Shown: one piece after another, positions 55,163 to 63,520 of the stretch
How positions within the stretch are numbered: position 1 is the first letter of the stretch
How the letters are laid out: each line of letters opens with the position of its first letter
Position numbers and translations under genes: made by a program
Notes under the pieces: model-generated
What the model saw: only the letters and a program-made list of their open reading frames with translations
What the model was told of the DNA's origin: nothing
The model's database searches: none
Assembly: GCF_000512695.2 (NCBI RefSeq)
Contig: NZ_AZRW02000006.1
Span: 62,001-126,000, forward strand
Source of the DNA: Pseudomonas sp. QTF5
GTDB taxonomy: Bacteria; Pseudomonadota; Gammaproteobacteria; Pseudomonadales; Pseudomonadaceae
Direction: 5' to 3'
Length of the DNA: 64,000 nucleotides

Positions 55163-55438
55163 AGCTATGTTCTCTTTGTGTGCATACCAATGGACAGGGT
55201 GCTGGCCCCTTATGGTGCCAGTGGGCCGGTTATTCATTCCAGCCGCGCAGTTTGGAGTTTAGGCATGTTCCGGGGGTTCCGTTACTTTTTGCGAAACATT
55301 CGTTGAAAACCCTGATTTTGACCTGCTCGGCCCGAGGCTGAGGGTTTGTCTGAGCTTTGGCTGTAGGCGCGCCTTGCCAGTGAGGTACGGGCAGCGCCAG
55401 AATGCCGCTATCTGCCCCGCCTGATGTAAGGAAGCCCG

Positions 55439-57877
55439 ATGCCTGATCCTGTTGCTGCCAGCTTGCGTCTAGCGCCTGAAGCGCTGACCCGTCCGTTTTC
55501 CGCTGAACAGTTCAGCTTCTCTACCACCAATGATCTGGAGCCCTTCCGCGGTGTGCTTGGCCAGGAACGTGCGGTCGAAGCCTTGCAGTTCGGTGTGGCC
55601 ATGCCACGCCCCGGTTACAACGTATTCGTCATGGGCGAACCCGGCACCGGCCGGTTTTCGTTCGTCAAACGCTACCTCAAGGCCGAAGGCAAACGCCTGC
55701 AGACCCCGGCGGACTGGGTCTATGTCAATAATTTCGATGAACCGCGCGAACCTCGTGCGTTGGAATTGCCATCGGGCACCGCCGGTGCCTTCATCGGTGA
55801 TATCAACGGCTTGATCGACAACCTGCTGGCGACCTTCCCGGCGGTGTTCGAGCACCCGTCCTATCAACAGAAAAAAAGCGCCATCGACCGCGCTTTCAAC
55901 CAGCGTTATGACCGTGCACTGGATGTGATCGAGCGTCTGGCGCTGGAGAAAGAGGTTGCGCTCTACCGCGACAGCAGCAACATCGCCTTCACCCCGATGA
56001 GCGAAGGCAAGGCACTGGATGAGGCTGAGTTCGCCCAGTTGCCGGAAGCCGAGCGCGAACGCTTTCATGACGACATTTCCGGGCTGGAAGAGCGATTGAA
56101 CGAAGAACTCGCCAGCCTGCCGCAATGGAAGCGTGAGTCGAGCAATCAACTGCGTCAACTCAACGAAGAAACCATCACCCTGGCCTTGCAGCCATTGCTC
56201 GCGCCGCTGTCGGAAAAGTACGCGGAAAACGCAGGCGTTTGCGGTTACCTGCAAGCGATGCAGGTGTACCTGCTCAAGACGGTGGTCGAACAACTGGTGG
56301 ACGACAGCAAGGCCGACGCCATCGCCCGCAAATTGCTCGAAGAGCAATACGCCCCGAGCCTGGTGGTCGGTCATCCGTTCAGCGGCGGCGCGCCAGTGGT
56401 CTTTGAGCCGCACCCGACTTACGAAAACTTGTTCGGCCGCATCGAGTACACCACCGATCAGGGCGCGCTCTACACCACTTATCGGCAGCTGCGACCGGGT
56501 GCGCTGCACCGGGCCAACGGCGGTTTCCTGATTCTCGAAGCGGAAAAAATGCTCAGCGAGCCATTTGTCTGGGATGCGCTCAAGCGCGCCCTGCAATCGC
56601 GCAAGCTGAAAATGGAATCGCCGCTCGGCGAGATGGGCCGCTTCGCCACTGTAACCCTGACACCGCAGCACATTCCATTGCAGGTCAAAGTCGTCATCAT
56701 CGGCGCCCGACAGCTGTATTACACGTTGCAAGACCTCGATCCGGACTTCCAGGAGATGTTCCGTGTCCTGGTGGATTTCGATGAAGACATTCCGATGGTC
56801 GACGAAAGCCTGGAGCAGTTCGCCCAATTGCTCAAAACCCGTACGTCCGAGGAAGGCATGGCGCCGCTGACCGCCGATGCGGTGGCGCGACTGGCGACTT
56901 ATAGCGCGCGTCTGGCCGAGCACCAGGGGCGTTTGTCGGCGCGGATCGGCGATCTGTTCCAACTGGTCAGCGAGGCGGATTTCATTCGTGACCTGGCGGG
57001 TGACGACATGACCGACGCCGGACACATCGAGCGTGCGCTCAAGGCCAAGGCCACCCGCACCGGGCGCGTTTCGGCGCGGATTCTCGATGACATGCTGGCC
57101 GGCATCATCCTGATAGACACCGATGGCGCGGCTGTCGGCAAGTGCAACGGGCTGACAGTGCTGGAAGTCGGTGATTCGGCTTTCGGGGTACCGGCGCGGA
57201 TTTCCGCCACGGTTTATCCGGGCGGCAGCGGCATTGTCGACATTGAACGTGAGGTCAACCTCGGCCAGCCGATTCACTCCAAAGGCGTGATGATCCTCAC
57301 GGGTTATCTCGGCAGCCGTTATGCCCAGGAGTTCCCGCTGGCGATTTCCGCGAGCATCGCCCTGGAGCAGTCCTACGGTTATGTCGACGGTGACAGCGCG
57401 TCTTTGGGCGAGGCATGCACGCTGATCTCGGCCTTGTCGAAAACCCCGCTCAAGCAATGCTTTGCGATTACCGGTTCGATCAACCAGTTCGGTGAAGTGC
57501 AAGCGGTGGGCGGGGTCAACGAGAAGATCGAAGGTTTCTTCCGACTCTGCGAAGCTCGCGGTCTGACCGGTGAGCAAGGGGCGATCATTCCCCAGGCCAA
57601 CGTTGCTACGCTAATGCTCGACGAGAAGGTGCTGGCGGCGGTGCGCGCGGGACAGTTCCATGTCTACGCGGTGCGCCAGGCCGATGAGGCCCTGAGCCTG
57701 TTGGTCGGCGAGCCGGCTGGTGCGCCGGATGAGAATGGCGAATTCCCTGAAGGCAGCGTCAACGCGCGAGTGGTGGAACGCTTGCGGGTGATCGCGGAAA
57801 TGATCAGCGACGAAGATCTCAAAGAGGCTGAAAAAGAGTTGGCGCAGGAAGCAATGCTGGAAATCAAACCGGCCTGA
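55439..57877 (+). CDS. Lon-like ATP-dependent protease (YcbZ/AsrA type)
   Basis: The 812-residue product has an AAA+ module with an inserted helical segment, and a C-terminal Lon protease domain. The catalytic dyad is Ser653 (YVDGDSASLGEA) and Lys696 (AVGGVNEKIEGF); their 43-residue spacing equals that of E. coli Lon. The Walker A loop reads GEPGTGRFS, with Arg72 in place of the usual Lys, a feature I recall for the YcbZ branch. P. aeruginosa AsrA, linked to aminoglycoside stress, is a likely relative. It is not the housekeeping Lon, as the N-terminal domain is missing. Confidence 0.9.
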   Translation: MPDPVAASLRLAPEALTRPFSAEQFSFSTTNDLEPFRGVLGQERAVEALQFGVAMPRPGYNVFVMGEPGTGRFSFVKRYLKAEGKRLQTPADWVYVNNFDEPREPRALELPSGTAGAFIGDINGLIDNLLATFPAVFEHPSYQQKKSAIDRAFNQRYDRALDVIERLALEKEVALYRDSSNIAFTPMSEGKALDEAEFAQLPEAERERFHDDISGLEERLNEELASLPQWKRESSNQLRQLNEETITLALQPLLAPLSEKYAENAGVCGYLQAMQVYLLKTVVEQLVDDSKADAIARKLLEEQYAPSLVVGHPFSGGAPVVFEPHPTYENLFGRIEYTTDQGALYTTYRQLRPGALHRANGGFLILEAEKMLSEPFVWDALKRALQSRKLKMESPLGEMGRFATVTLTPQHIPLQVKVVIIGARQLYYTLQDLDPDFQEMFRVLVDFDEDIPMVDESLEQFAQLLKTRTSEEGMAPLTADAVARLATYSARLAEHQGRLSARIGDLFQLVSEADFIRDLAGDDMTDAGHIERALKAKATRTGRVSARILDDMLAGIILIDTDGAAVGKCNGLTVLEVGDSAFGVPARISATVYPGGSGIVDIEREVNLGQPIHSKGVMILTGYLGSRYAQEFPLAISASIALEQSYGYVDGDSASLGEACTLISALSKTPLKQCFAITGSINQFGEVQAVGGVNEKIEGFFRLCEARGLTGEQGAIIPQANVATLMLDEKVLAAVRAGQFHVYAVRQADEALSLLVGEPAGAPDENGEFPEGSVNARVVERLRVIAEMISDEDLKEAEKELAQEAMLEIKPA

Positions 57878-57889
57878 TGCAACCCCCCA

Positions 57890-57994
57890 TGTGGGAGCGG
57901 CGGTGCGGCGATCCGACTTGCTCGCGAAGACGGACTAACATTCAACATCAATGTCGACTGTTATGCCGCCTTCGCGAGCAAGCCCGCTCCCACA
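57890..57994. repeat. REPIN, inward-facing (long left, short right arm)
   Basis: The arms are 57890-57928 (long) and 57970-57994 (short). The spacer contains ATTCAACATCAATGTCGAC. It lies in the 336-bp gap after the Lon-like gene; no other gene is seen in that gap. Confidence 0.87.
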
Positions 57995-58213
57995 GGTTTC
58001 TGTGGTGTGTTGCAGACTGTATTCAATGCAAAAAAAAGCGCCGTCAAAATGGCGTCAATATTCGCGCGGTGACCACTCGGCACCTTCTGGTCTCGGTTCG
58101 CGTGCGAGCCAGACTTTTCTTCTATTATCTGCTCAAGGATATCGACAGTAATCACTGGATCGAGACAGCCTTCCCGTGGAGGCTGAATACCGGATCTACC
58201 GAGGGTCGCCGCC

Positions 58214-58555
58214 ATGTCGCGCAACCTCTGCCTCACCCGTCAATGCCTGGGCCTTGTGACCCGTATCGAATGTGCTATCCGCCCGCTGGCGGGAGATACG
58301 GGCATGTGGACCTTGCTCTTCGCCGCCGGCATGGCCGGCGAGCAACCATCCGCCATCAAGGCCCAAGGCCCGTTCCGTGGGCCGGTCGTGGCTGAATCGA
58401 TCCTCGATACCATCGTTGAAAGCCTGACCTTGCATGGTTATGAATTGGCCGATGACCCACAAATCTGGTGCCTGCATCTACAAGCTCAATTGCGAGAAAT
58501 CAACGGTGGTCGTTACCACAACCTTAGCGGTCCCGAGTTTCGGCCCGAGCGCTGA
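58214..58555 (+). CDS. conserved hypothetical protein (113 aa)
   Basis: A 113-residue soluble product begins MSRNLCLTRQCLGLVTRI with GAGGG eight bases upstream. It is of mixed alpha/beta character, with GMWTLLFAAGMAGEQPSA and a C-terminal LREINGGRYHN. No family or catalytic motif was recognised. It ends six bases from the stop of the convergent lipoprotein gene. Real by its ribosome site and codon use; function unknown. Confidence 0.6.
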   Translation: MSRNLCLTRQCLGLVTRIECAIRPLAGDTGMWTLLFAAGMAGEQPSAIKAQGPFRGPVVAESILDTIVESLTLHGYELADDPQIWCLHLQAQLREINGGRYHNLSGPEFRPER

Positions 58556-58560
58556 ACAGG

Positions 58561-60390
58561 TTATCGATCAAGGTTGCCTGGCTCAGCCTTGTCGAGTTTG
58601 ACCTCGAAACCATATTGCACGGTGGTGAGGTGGGTGCGCTGATAAGTTTCCAGACGTGTGGGCTGGCCATAGAAGTAATGCACTGCAAATAACGCCGGGC
58701 CTTGTGTGCTCGCGTCGTGAGTGATTGAAAGAATCTCCTTCAGATAGTTGCCACTGTCGTCCTTGGCGAAAAAACGCCAGTCTTGCGCGGGAAACAGCGT
58801 CAAATCCACCACCAGCGCATTCCCTTTGAGCTCAAGGCCTTTGGGTAATTGGCGGGCGTCGTACGTTTGCTGGTCGACAGTCGCGAGGAACTGCGGCATG
58901 GAGCCTATAGCGTAGGCCGGCGTTTCCGGAAACAGGTTCAGATCATAGGTGATATCGCCGCGTATCGGATCGACCTGATACGCCTCCGGCGGCAGCTCGA
59001 TCGGTCCATCACGCTGACCATTGCGGTCTTCGGTAAAGAACGTCACCGGGATGTCGCCGGGATTGAAAGAGGTGCCGAGCAGTTCGTCATTGAAGCTTCT
59101 GGGGTGATCGAATGCGATGCGCGCGGCACTCGGGTCATCCACCGACTGACTGATGCTGATGCTGTTCTTCAGTTGTTCCTCGCTCAGCGTTGCACCTTTG
59201 AGCCAGGTCGCGGCCTGGTCGTCATACACCACCACCGGCAAGGTCAGTGGCTGGATGGTTTTCTCCGTGGTGTGCTGGTCGAAGCGACGTACTGACAGGT
59301 TCAGGTCCTTGTGGGTCACCGTGACCGCCGAGAAATCCAGCAGGCTGACTTCGAGGGTATCGATCGGCCCGTTGAAGTACACCTTGGTGTAATGCCGGGC
59401 GTGTTGCTTTTCAAACGCACGCTGCTCGTCGTCGAGCTGTTTTTCGAGCGCTTCGCTCCAGGCCTTCTGCTGTTGCATGTACACCAGTTGTTTTTGATAG
59501 AACGCAATTTGTTCGGCGGTTTCGTTGATCGCACCTGAGCGAGAGAGGAATTGTCCTGTGGCATCCCGGGCCTGAACGATCAACGGGTTGAGCGGTATAT
59601 CGCGGACCTCGGGGGCCAGCGGCGCGCTATTGCTGAATTCTATTTCGGCATGGTTATTGGTCAGTTTCAGCAGGGTGACACTGACGTTGTCGTTGGTGCG
59701 AGTCTGGCCAACGTCCTTTTTCGTCAGGTCGAAGCTGTAGAGCCGGCGCGGGGCGATGACTTCCACCTTGCCTTGCAGGCTCACCGGTTGTGGCTGGTTT
59801 TTCTTATCCACATCCAGGCCTTCGATGAAGGGGTAGGCCACCGTCAAATCATCGGGGTTGGTCAGGTTGGAGCTCGATGGGCTCAGTTGAATGCCGGGAT
59901 CGGTCTCCGACCATTCCGGCTGAAACGCGATGACGCGCTTGTTGCTCAGGGTCACCGATTGCCATTCCAGGCCATGAGGAAAAACGAATGCGCCCGGGAT
60001 GTTGAAATTGAAGGGGAATACCGGCTGCAGGTCGGTGAGGTAATCCGAGCTGGATTCCTTGTGCAGCACGAACAGGCCGTTGATGTAAGTGTCGACGAGC
60101 ACCTGGGACGTGGGGTAGTGCTTAAGTGCGGCGAGGGTGTCTTCGCCGTATTCGGTGACCACTGGTTTGGTATCGAGTTTGAGTTGCTCGCGTTCGAGCA
60201 GCAGTAGTGAACTGCCAAGCTCGGCCACGGCATCCTTGAGTTTCGGATCTTCGATGGTCTCCAGGGACTGTTCGAACTGCGCGGTCTTTTCTTCGAGGCT
60301 GACCTGGCGTTTCTCATCGCTGGGTGAGCAACCACCGAGCAGCAACGTGAGGCAAAGTCCGGCACTCGTTAAAGGTAATCGCACATCCAT
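58561..60390 (-). CDS. large predicted outer-membrane lipoprotein, unrecognised
   Basis: The 609-residue product starts at MDVRLPLTSA (ATG 60390), with a lipobox LLGGC (Cys21) followed by Ser, so outer-membrane sorting is expected. A coiled-coil stretch (about 25-80) precedes several beta-rich segments. A second helical region near 310-345 (AFYQKQLVYMQQQKAWSEAL) divides them. No catalytic motif or known domain was identified. There is no operon partner: the divergent yqhA lies 160 bp upstream. Frame and codon use are normal. Confidence 0.7.
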   Translation of the reverse strand: MDVRLPLTSAGLCLTLLLGGCSPSDEKRQVSLEEKTAQFEQSLETIEDPKLKDAVAELGSSLLLLEREQLKLDTKPVVTEYGEDTLAALKHYPTSQVLVDTYINGLFVLHKESSSDYLTDLQPVFPFNFNIPGAFVFPHGLEWQSVTLSNKRVIAFQPEWSETDPGIQLSPSSSNLTNPDDLTVAYPFIEGLDVDKKNQPQPVSLQGKVEVIAPRRLYSFDLTKKDVGQTRTNDNVSVTLLKLTNNHAEIEFSNSAPLAPEVRDIPLNPLIVQARDATGQFLSRSGAINETAEQIAFYQKQLVYMQQQKAWSEALEKQLDDEQRAFEKQHARHYTKVYFNGPIDTLEVSLLDFSAVTVTHKDLNLSVRRFDQHTTEKTIQPLTLPVVVYDDQAATWLKGATLSEEQLKNSISISQSVDDPSAARIAFDHPRSFNDELLGTSFNPGDIPVTFFTEDRNGQRDGPIELPPEAYQVDPIRGDITYDLNLFPETPAYAIGSMPQFLATVDQQTYDARQLPKGLELKGNALVVDLTLFPAQDWRFFAKDDSGNYLKEILSITHDASTQGPALFAVHYFYGQPTRLETYQRTHLTTVQYGFEVKLDKAEPGNLDR

Positions 60391-60550
60391 TTCCAGTCTT
60401 CCTGTCCGACGTCGCTGACCTGTCATTGATCTGGACACTAGCAGAAAAACTTTGTCACACGCACGCAGGTTGCGGATTTTCCAGCGGTTTCTGGGTGTAA
60501 CGGGTGGCTGTTATACTCGCCGCCATTTCCAGCCCCTTGTGTGAGATTCA

Positions 60551-61039
60551 ATGGAACGCTTTATCGAAAATGCAATGTACGCCTCCCGCTGGTTACTGGC
60601 GCCGATCTATTTCGGTTTGTCCCTGGGCTTGTTGGCGTTGGCACTGAAATTCTTCCAGGAAGTCTTCCACGTCATCCCTAACGTGTTCTCGATGGCCGAG
60701 TCGGATCTGATTCTGGTGCTGCTGTCGCTGATCGATATGGCGCTGGTGGGTGGCTTGTTGGTGATGGTGATGATTTCCGGCTACGAGAACTTCGTTTCTC
60801 AGCTGGATATCGACGACAGCAAGGAAAAGCTCAACTGGTTGGGCACCATGGATTCCTCTTCGTTGAAGATGAAAGTCGCGGCTTCCATCGTGGCGATTTC
60901 GTCCATTCACCTGCTGCGGGTGTTCATGGACGCCAAGAACGTCGATCCCGAGCATTTGAAATGGTACGTGATCATCCACATGACTTTCGTGGTGTCAGCG
61001 TTTGCCATGGGCTATCTGGACAAGCTGACCAAGCACTGA
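60551..61039 (+). CDS. yqhA: YqhA/UPF0114 membrane protein
   Basis: The 162-residue product has four predicted helices. It opens with [20 protein letters not shown] and has [25 protein letters not shown] (shown to its conserved part [18 protein letters not shown]), the hallmark of UPF0114. The function is unknown; an ion-channel-like or stress role has been proposed for relatives. It is monocistronic and divergent from the large lipoprotein gene. Confidence 0.9.
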   Translation: MERFIENAMYASRWLLAPIYFGLSLGLLALALKFFQEVFHVIPNVFSMAESDLILVLLSLIDMALVGGLLVMVMISGYENFVSQLDIDDSKEKLNWLGTMDSSSLKMKVAASIVAISSIHLLRVFMDAKNVDPEHLKWYVIIHMTFVVSAFAMGYLDKLTKH

Positions 61040-61053
61040 TTTGCACACAGCCC

Positions 61054-61076
61054 TTGTAGGAGCGAGCTCCTACAAA
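61054..61076. repeat. short palindrome TTGTAGGAGC/GCTCCTACAA
   Basis: A 10-bp inverted pair with a short overlap lies 15 bp after the yqhA stop. It resembles the collapsed REP at 17565 and the outer REP arm at 63265 (TGTAGGAGC). It may form the 3' end hairpin of yqhA. Confidence 0.6.
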
Positions 61077-61177
61077 AGCTGTGAAACAGACGGGCGGTGT
61101 GGTTTGTGGCTTGTGCTTTAGCGCGTCGAGGCATATCCATGTAGAGATCCTGGCCCGCCATAGCGTGAGGTGCGCTC

Positions 61178-61474
61178 ATGACTCTGCAAGAATTGAATGC
61201 GTATGCCGTCGCCGGAAAGATCGATGAGCTGAACCTGATGTCAATGGAAGGCGTGTTCTACGTGCTGGAGGCGCGGATGCATGGCGCGGCGTATCCATTG
61301 TTCGATACCCACGGAGAGATATTGCATCTGCGCTCGGTCGAGCATGCGCGTGACGTGCTTCATGCCTTTCCCAAGTTGTCGTTCAACGTTGTGCATACCT
61401 CGGTTCATGATGAAATGTGCGGTGCCAGCACCGAGGAAAGCCTGAAAGTACCGATCACCTTCCGTTCTGTGTGA
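61178..61474 (+). CDS. small conserved protein, DUF6482-like
   Basis: The 98-residue soluble product starts at MTLQELNAYAVAGKIDEL with AGCGTGAGG upstream. It contains an FYVLEARMHGAAYPLFD segment and ends in VPITFRSV. The pattern resembles the DUF6482 group of small Pseudomonas proteins, from memory. No catalytic residues are evident. It lies 130 bp upstream of fklB with its own ribosome site, so cotranscription is possible but not certain. Confidence 0.65.
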   Translation: MTLQELNAYAVAGKIDELNLMSMEGVFYVLEARMHGAAYPLFDTHGEILHLRSVEHARDVLHAFPKLSFNVVHTSVHDEMCGASTEESLKVPITFRSV

Positions 61475-61604
61475 CAGCGCTGACGCAGCTCAAACGTGAC
61501 GGCATCTGTGCTAGTCTGCTCGCCCTTTTGATTCCGGGCGCGTTCCGGGACGCGCTGTGCACGCACGGCAAGTTCCAGGGCCGTCCGCACAGCGGAGCAG
61601 TGTC

Positions 61605-62222
61605 ATGTCCGAAGTAAATCTGTCCACCGACGAAACCCGCGTCAGCTACGGCATTGGCCGTCAGTTGGGCGACCAGCTGCGTGACAACCCGCCACCGGGC
61701 GTTAGCCTGGACGCGATCCTGGCTGGCCTGACCGACGCGTTCGCCGGCAAGCCAAGCCGTGTGGGTCAGGAAGAAATGTCCGCCAGCTTCAAGGTGATTC
61801 GCGAAATCATGCAAGCCGAAGCCGCAGCCAAGGCTGAAGCCGCTGCTGGCGAAGGCCTGGCTTTCCTGGCTGAAAACGCCAAGCGCGAGGGCATCACCAC
61901 CCTGGCTTCCGGCCTGCAATTCGAAGTGCTGACTCAAGGTGAAGGCGCCAAGCCAACCCGTGAAGATCAAGTGCGCACTCACTACCACGGCACCCTGATC
62001 GACGGCACTGTGTTCGACAGCTCTTATGATCGTGGTCAGCCTGCAGAATTCCCGGTAGGCGGCGTTATCGCTGGCTGGACCGAAGCCCTGCAACTGATGA
62101 ACGCCGGCAGCAAATGGCGTCTGTACGTGCCGAGCGAACTGGCTTACGGCGCTCAAGGCGTTGGCAGCATTCCGCCGCACAGCGTACTGGTATTCGACGT
62201 CGAACTGCTCGACGTTCTGTAA
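61605..62222 (+). CDS. fklB: FKBP-type peptidyl-prolyl isomerase
   Basis: The 205-residue product starts at MSEVNLSTDE (ATG 61605, GCGGAG upstream). An N-terminal dimerisation domain (about 8-90, VSYGIGRQLGDQL) is followed by a complete FKBP domain (about 100-205) with YHGTLIDGTVFDSSYDRGQP, IAGWTEALQLM and YGAQGVGSIPPHS. These are the FK506-type catalytic residues. No signal peptide is present, so it should be cytoplasmic, as E. coli FklB is. It catalyses proline isomerisation in folding proteins. Confidence 0.93.
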   Translation: MSEVNLSTDETRVSYGIGRQLGDQLRDNPPPGVSLDAILAGLTDAFAGKPSRVGQEEMSASFKVIREIMQAEAAAKAEAAAGEGLAFLAENAKREGITTLASGLQFEVLTQGEGAKPTREDQVRTHYHGTLIDGTVFDSSYDRGQPAEFPVGGVIAGWTEALQLMNAGSKWRLYVPSELAYGAQGVGSIPPHSVLVFDVELLDVL

Positions 62223-62251
62223 GACCTGAGTGTCGGAACGGGCTCGGTCAT

Positions 62252-62356
62252 GTGGGAGCGGCGGTGCGGCGATCCGACTTGCTCGCGAAGGCGGTGTGTC
62301 ATTCAGCGATGATGTTGAATGTTATGGCCTCTTCGCGAGCAAGCCCGCTCCCACAG
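62252..62356. repeat. REPIN, inward-facing (long left, short right arm)
   Basis: The arms are 62252-62290 and 62331-62356. The spacer holds TTCAGCGATGATGTTGAATG. It lies between the convergent fklB and PA4575-like genes. Confidence 0.87.
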
Positions 62357-62380
62357 GGCTCGCTCCGAGATGTTGCATTT

Positions 62381-62638
62381 TCATAGTTCGATCTTGTGAT
62401 GCAGCTCATTCGTCGGGCGCAACGCCCGGGCATAGCAGAACAGAAACAGATTGCGCACCAACTCCTTGAGCACCACCGGCTCGCTGGAACTCAAGCCGTT
62501 GACGTCCAGATCACCCTGATCCTGCAGCTCATTCAAGGCTTCTTCTTCAAGCACTGCACAGACTTCCCCGGTTTCCCGATGCAGGATTCTGAGGTAGGGG
62601 TGTGGGCGGTCCAGCCAGGCATCGATCAAATAAGTCAT
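62381..62638 (-). CDS. PA4575-like small protein
   Basis: The 85-residue soluble product is read from MTYLIDAWLD (ATG 62638), because GGAG lies eight bases upstream; further in-frame ATGs exist. It contains HRETGEVCAVLEEEALNEL and ends ALRPTNELHHKIEL, like the P. aeruginosa PA4575 family. The function is unknown. Its promoter region contains a Fur-box-like site (62665-62687), so iron-responsive expression is likely. The placement between fklB and ispB matches the PAO1 order. Confidence 0.75.
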   Translation of the reverse strand: MTYLIDAWLDRPHPYLRILHRETGEVCAVLEEEALNELQDQGDLDVNGLSSSEPVVLKELVRNLFLFCYARALRPTNELHHKIEL

Positions 62639-62664
62639 GGGTCTCATCTCCATTGATGGGTTTC

Positions 62665-62687
62665 GATGAGAATAATTCTTATTCATC
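62665..62687 (-). promoter_or_regulatory. candidate Fur box
   Basis: GATGAGAATAATTCTTATTC is a Fur-box-like palindrome 27 bp upstream of the PA4575-like start. GAATAA and TTATTC are perfect arms, and TGAGAAT-A-ATTCTTA fits the 7-1-7 pattern with one mismatch. Confidence 0.65.
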
Positions 62688-62844
62688 AAATAGCAAGGGC
62701 CTATTGGCGCTTTGTGTTTTTTTCCGGGTGAGGGTTGCGTAAGGTCAAAACGACTGGCGTTTGGCTATTGCGCAGGAATGCTGGGTGATGGGGGGAAGGG
62801 CGAAGCACCATCCCACGCCAGGCGCGGGATGGAATACAGCAGAT

Positions 62845-63186
62845 TCAGACTTTTCTGACGAACTCGGATTTGAGTTTCATCGGGCCGATGCCATCGATCT
62901 TGCAGTCGATGTCGTGGTCGCCATCGCACAGGCGGATGTTCTTGACCTTGGTGCCGACCTTGACCACCAGCGACGTGCCTTTGACCTTGAGGTCCTTGAT
63001 CACGGTGATGGTATCGCCGTCCTGCAGGACATTGCCGACCGAATCCTTTTTCACGGTGTCATCGGAAGCCACTTCGGCTTCGCCACTGGCGGACCACTCG
63101 TGGGCGCACTCCGGGCAGATCAGCTGTGCGCCGTCTTCATAGGTGTATTCGGAATTGCATTTCGGGCAGGGTGGCAACGTGCTCAC
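62845..63186 (-). CDS. yjdM: PhnA-type zinc-ribbon protein (YjdM)
   Basis: The 113-residue product has an N-terminal zinc ribbon ([25 protein letters not shown]) and a C-terminal PhnA domain with [25 protein letters not shown]. The protein is conserved, but its original link to alkylphosphonate use is doubtful. It lies on the minus strand upstream of the PA4575-like gene, separated by 200 bp with a Fur-type site, so it is not obviously cotranscribed. Confidence 0.9.
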   Translation of the reverse strand: MSTLPPCPKCNSEYTYEDGAQLICPECAHEWSASGEAEVASDDTVKKDSVGNVLQDGDTITVIKDLKVKGTSLVVKVGTKVKNIRLCDGDHDIDCKIDGIGPMKLKSEFVRKV

Positions 63187-63345
63187 TAAAGCTCCTTGGA
63201 TTCAGGATCGCTAAAAAGCGCACATTGTATAGGGTTTATACGGGGGAGGGGGCGACACATGATTTGTAGGAGCAGAGCTTGCTCGCGAATGCGATCTACC
63301 AGTCGACACCCATGTGACTGACACACCGCGTTCGCGGGCAAGCCT

Positions 63346-63491
63346 TAATGCCAGTCAGTTAAGCGCAATTCAATGTGGGAGCGGGCTTGCTCGCGAAAGC
63401 GGTGTATCAGGCGACATCAATGTTGACTATGCCGCCGTCTTCGCGAGCAAGCCCGCTCCCACAGGGTTCGAACCTTAATTGACTGGCATTA
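63346..63491. mobile_element. 146-bp MITE-like element with IS4-like ends, carrying a REPIN
   Basis: Terminal inverted repeats TAATGCCAGTCAGTTAAG (63346-63363) and its complement CTTAATTGACTGGCATTA (63474-63491) match at 17 of 18 positions. The element is flanked by a perfect 10-bp direct repeat GGGCAAGCCT (63336-63345 and 63492-63501). The ends resemble the 18-bp ends of IS4 as I recall them. No transposase is encoded. Nearly the whole interior is a REPIN (63374-63463). Confidence 0.82.
63374..63463. repeat. REPIN inside the MITE-like element
   Basis: The arms are 63374-63397 and 63440-63463, inward-facing and short, with the spacer GGCGACATCAATGTTGAC. Only about 10 bp separate it from each terminal repeat of the element. 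Confidence 0.87.
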
Positions 63492-63520
63492 GGGCAAGCC
63501 TCGCTCCTACAGGGCGCGTA

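Larger units (their letters stand above)
63265..63511. repeat. older REPIN split by a MITE-like insertion
   Basis: Left arm TGTAGGAGC...GCTCGCGAA (63265-63289), spacer, then right arm TTCGCGGGCAAGCC (63331-63344) that continues after the insertion as TCGCTCCTACA (63501-63511). Removing 63346-63491 and one copy of the 10-bp duplication restores a complete arm. Confidence 0.85.

Noticed and set aside
44490..57577. Long open frames antisense to glyA, morA, ettA and the Lon-like protease
   Set aside because: They mirror the codon pattern of the high-GC genes on the other strand, have no ribosome sites and match no family.
62809..62833. Imperfect palindrome CCATCCCACGCC...GCGCGGGATGG after the PhnA-type gene
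   Set aside because: No T-run follows on either strand, so it is not a convincing terminator.
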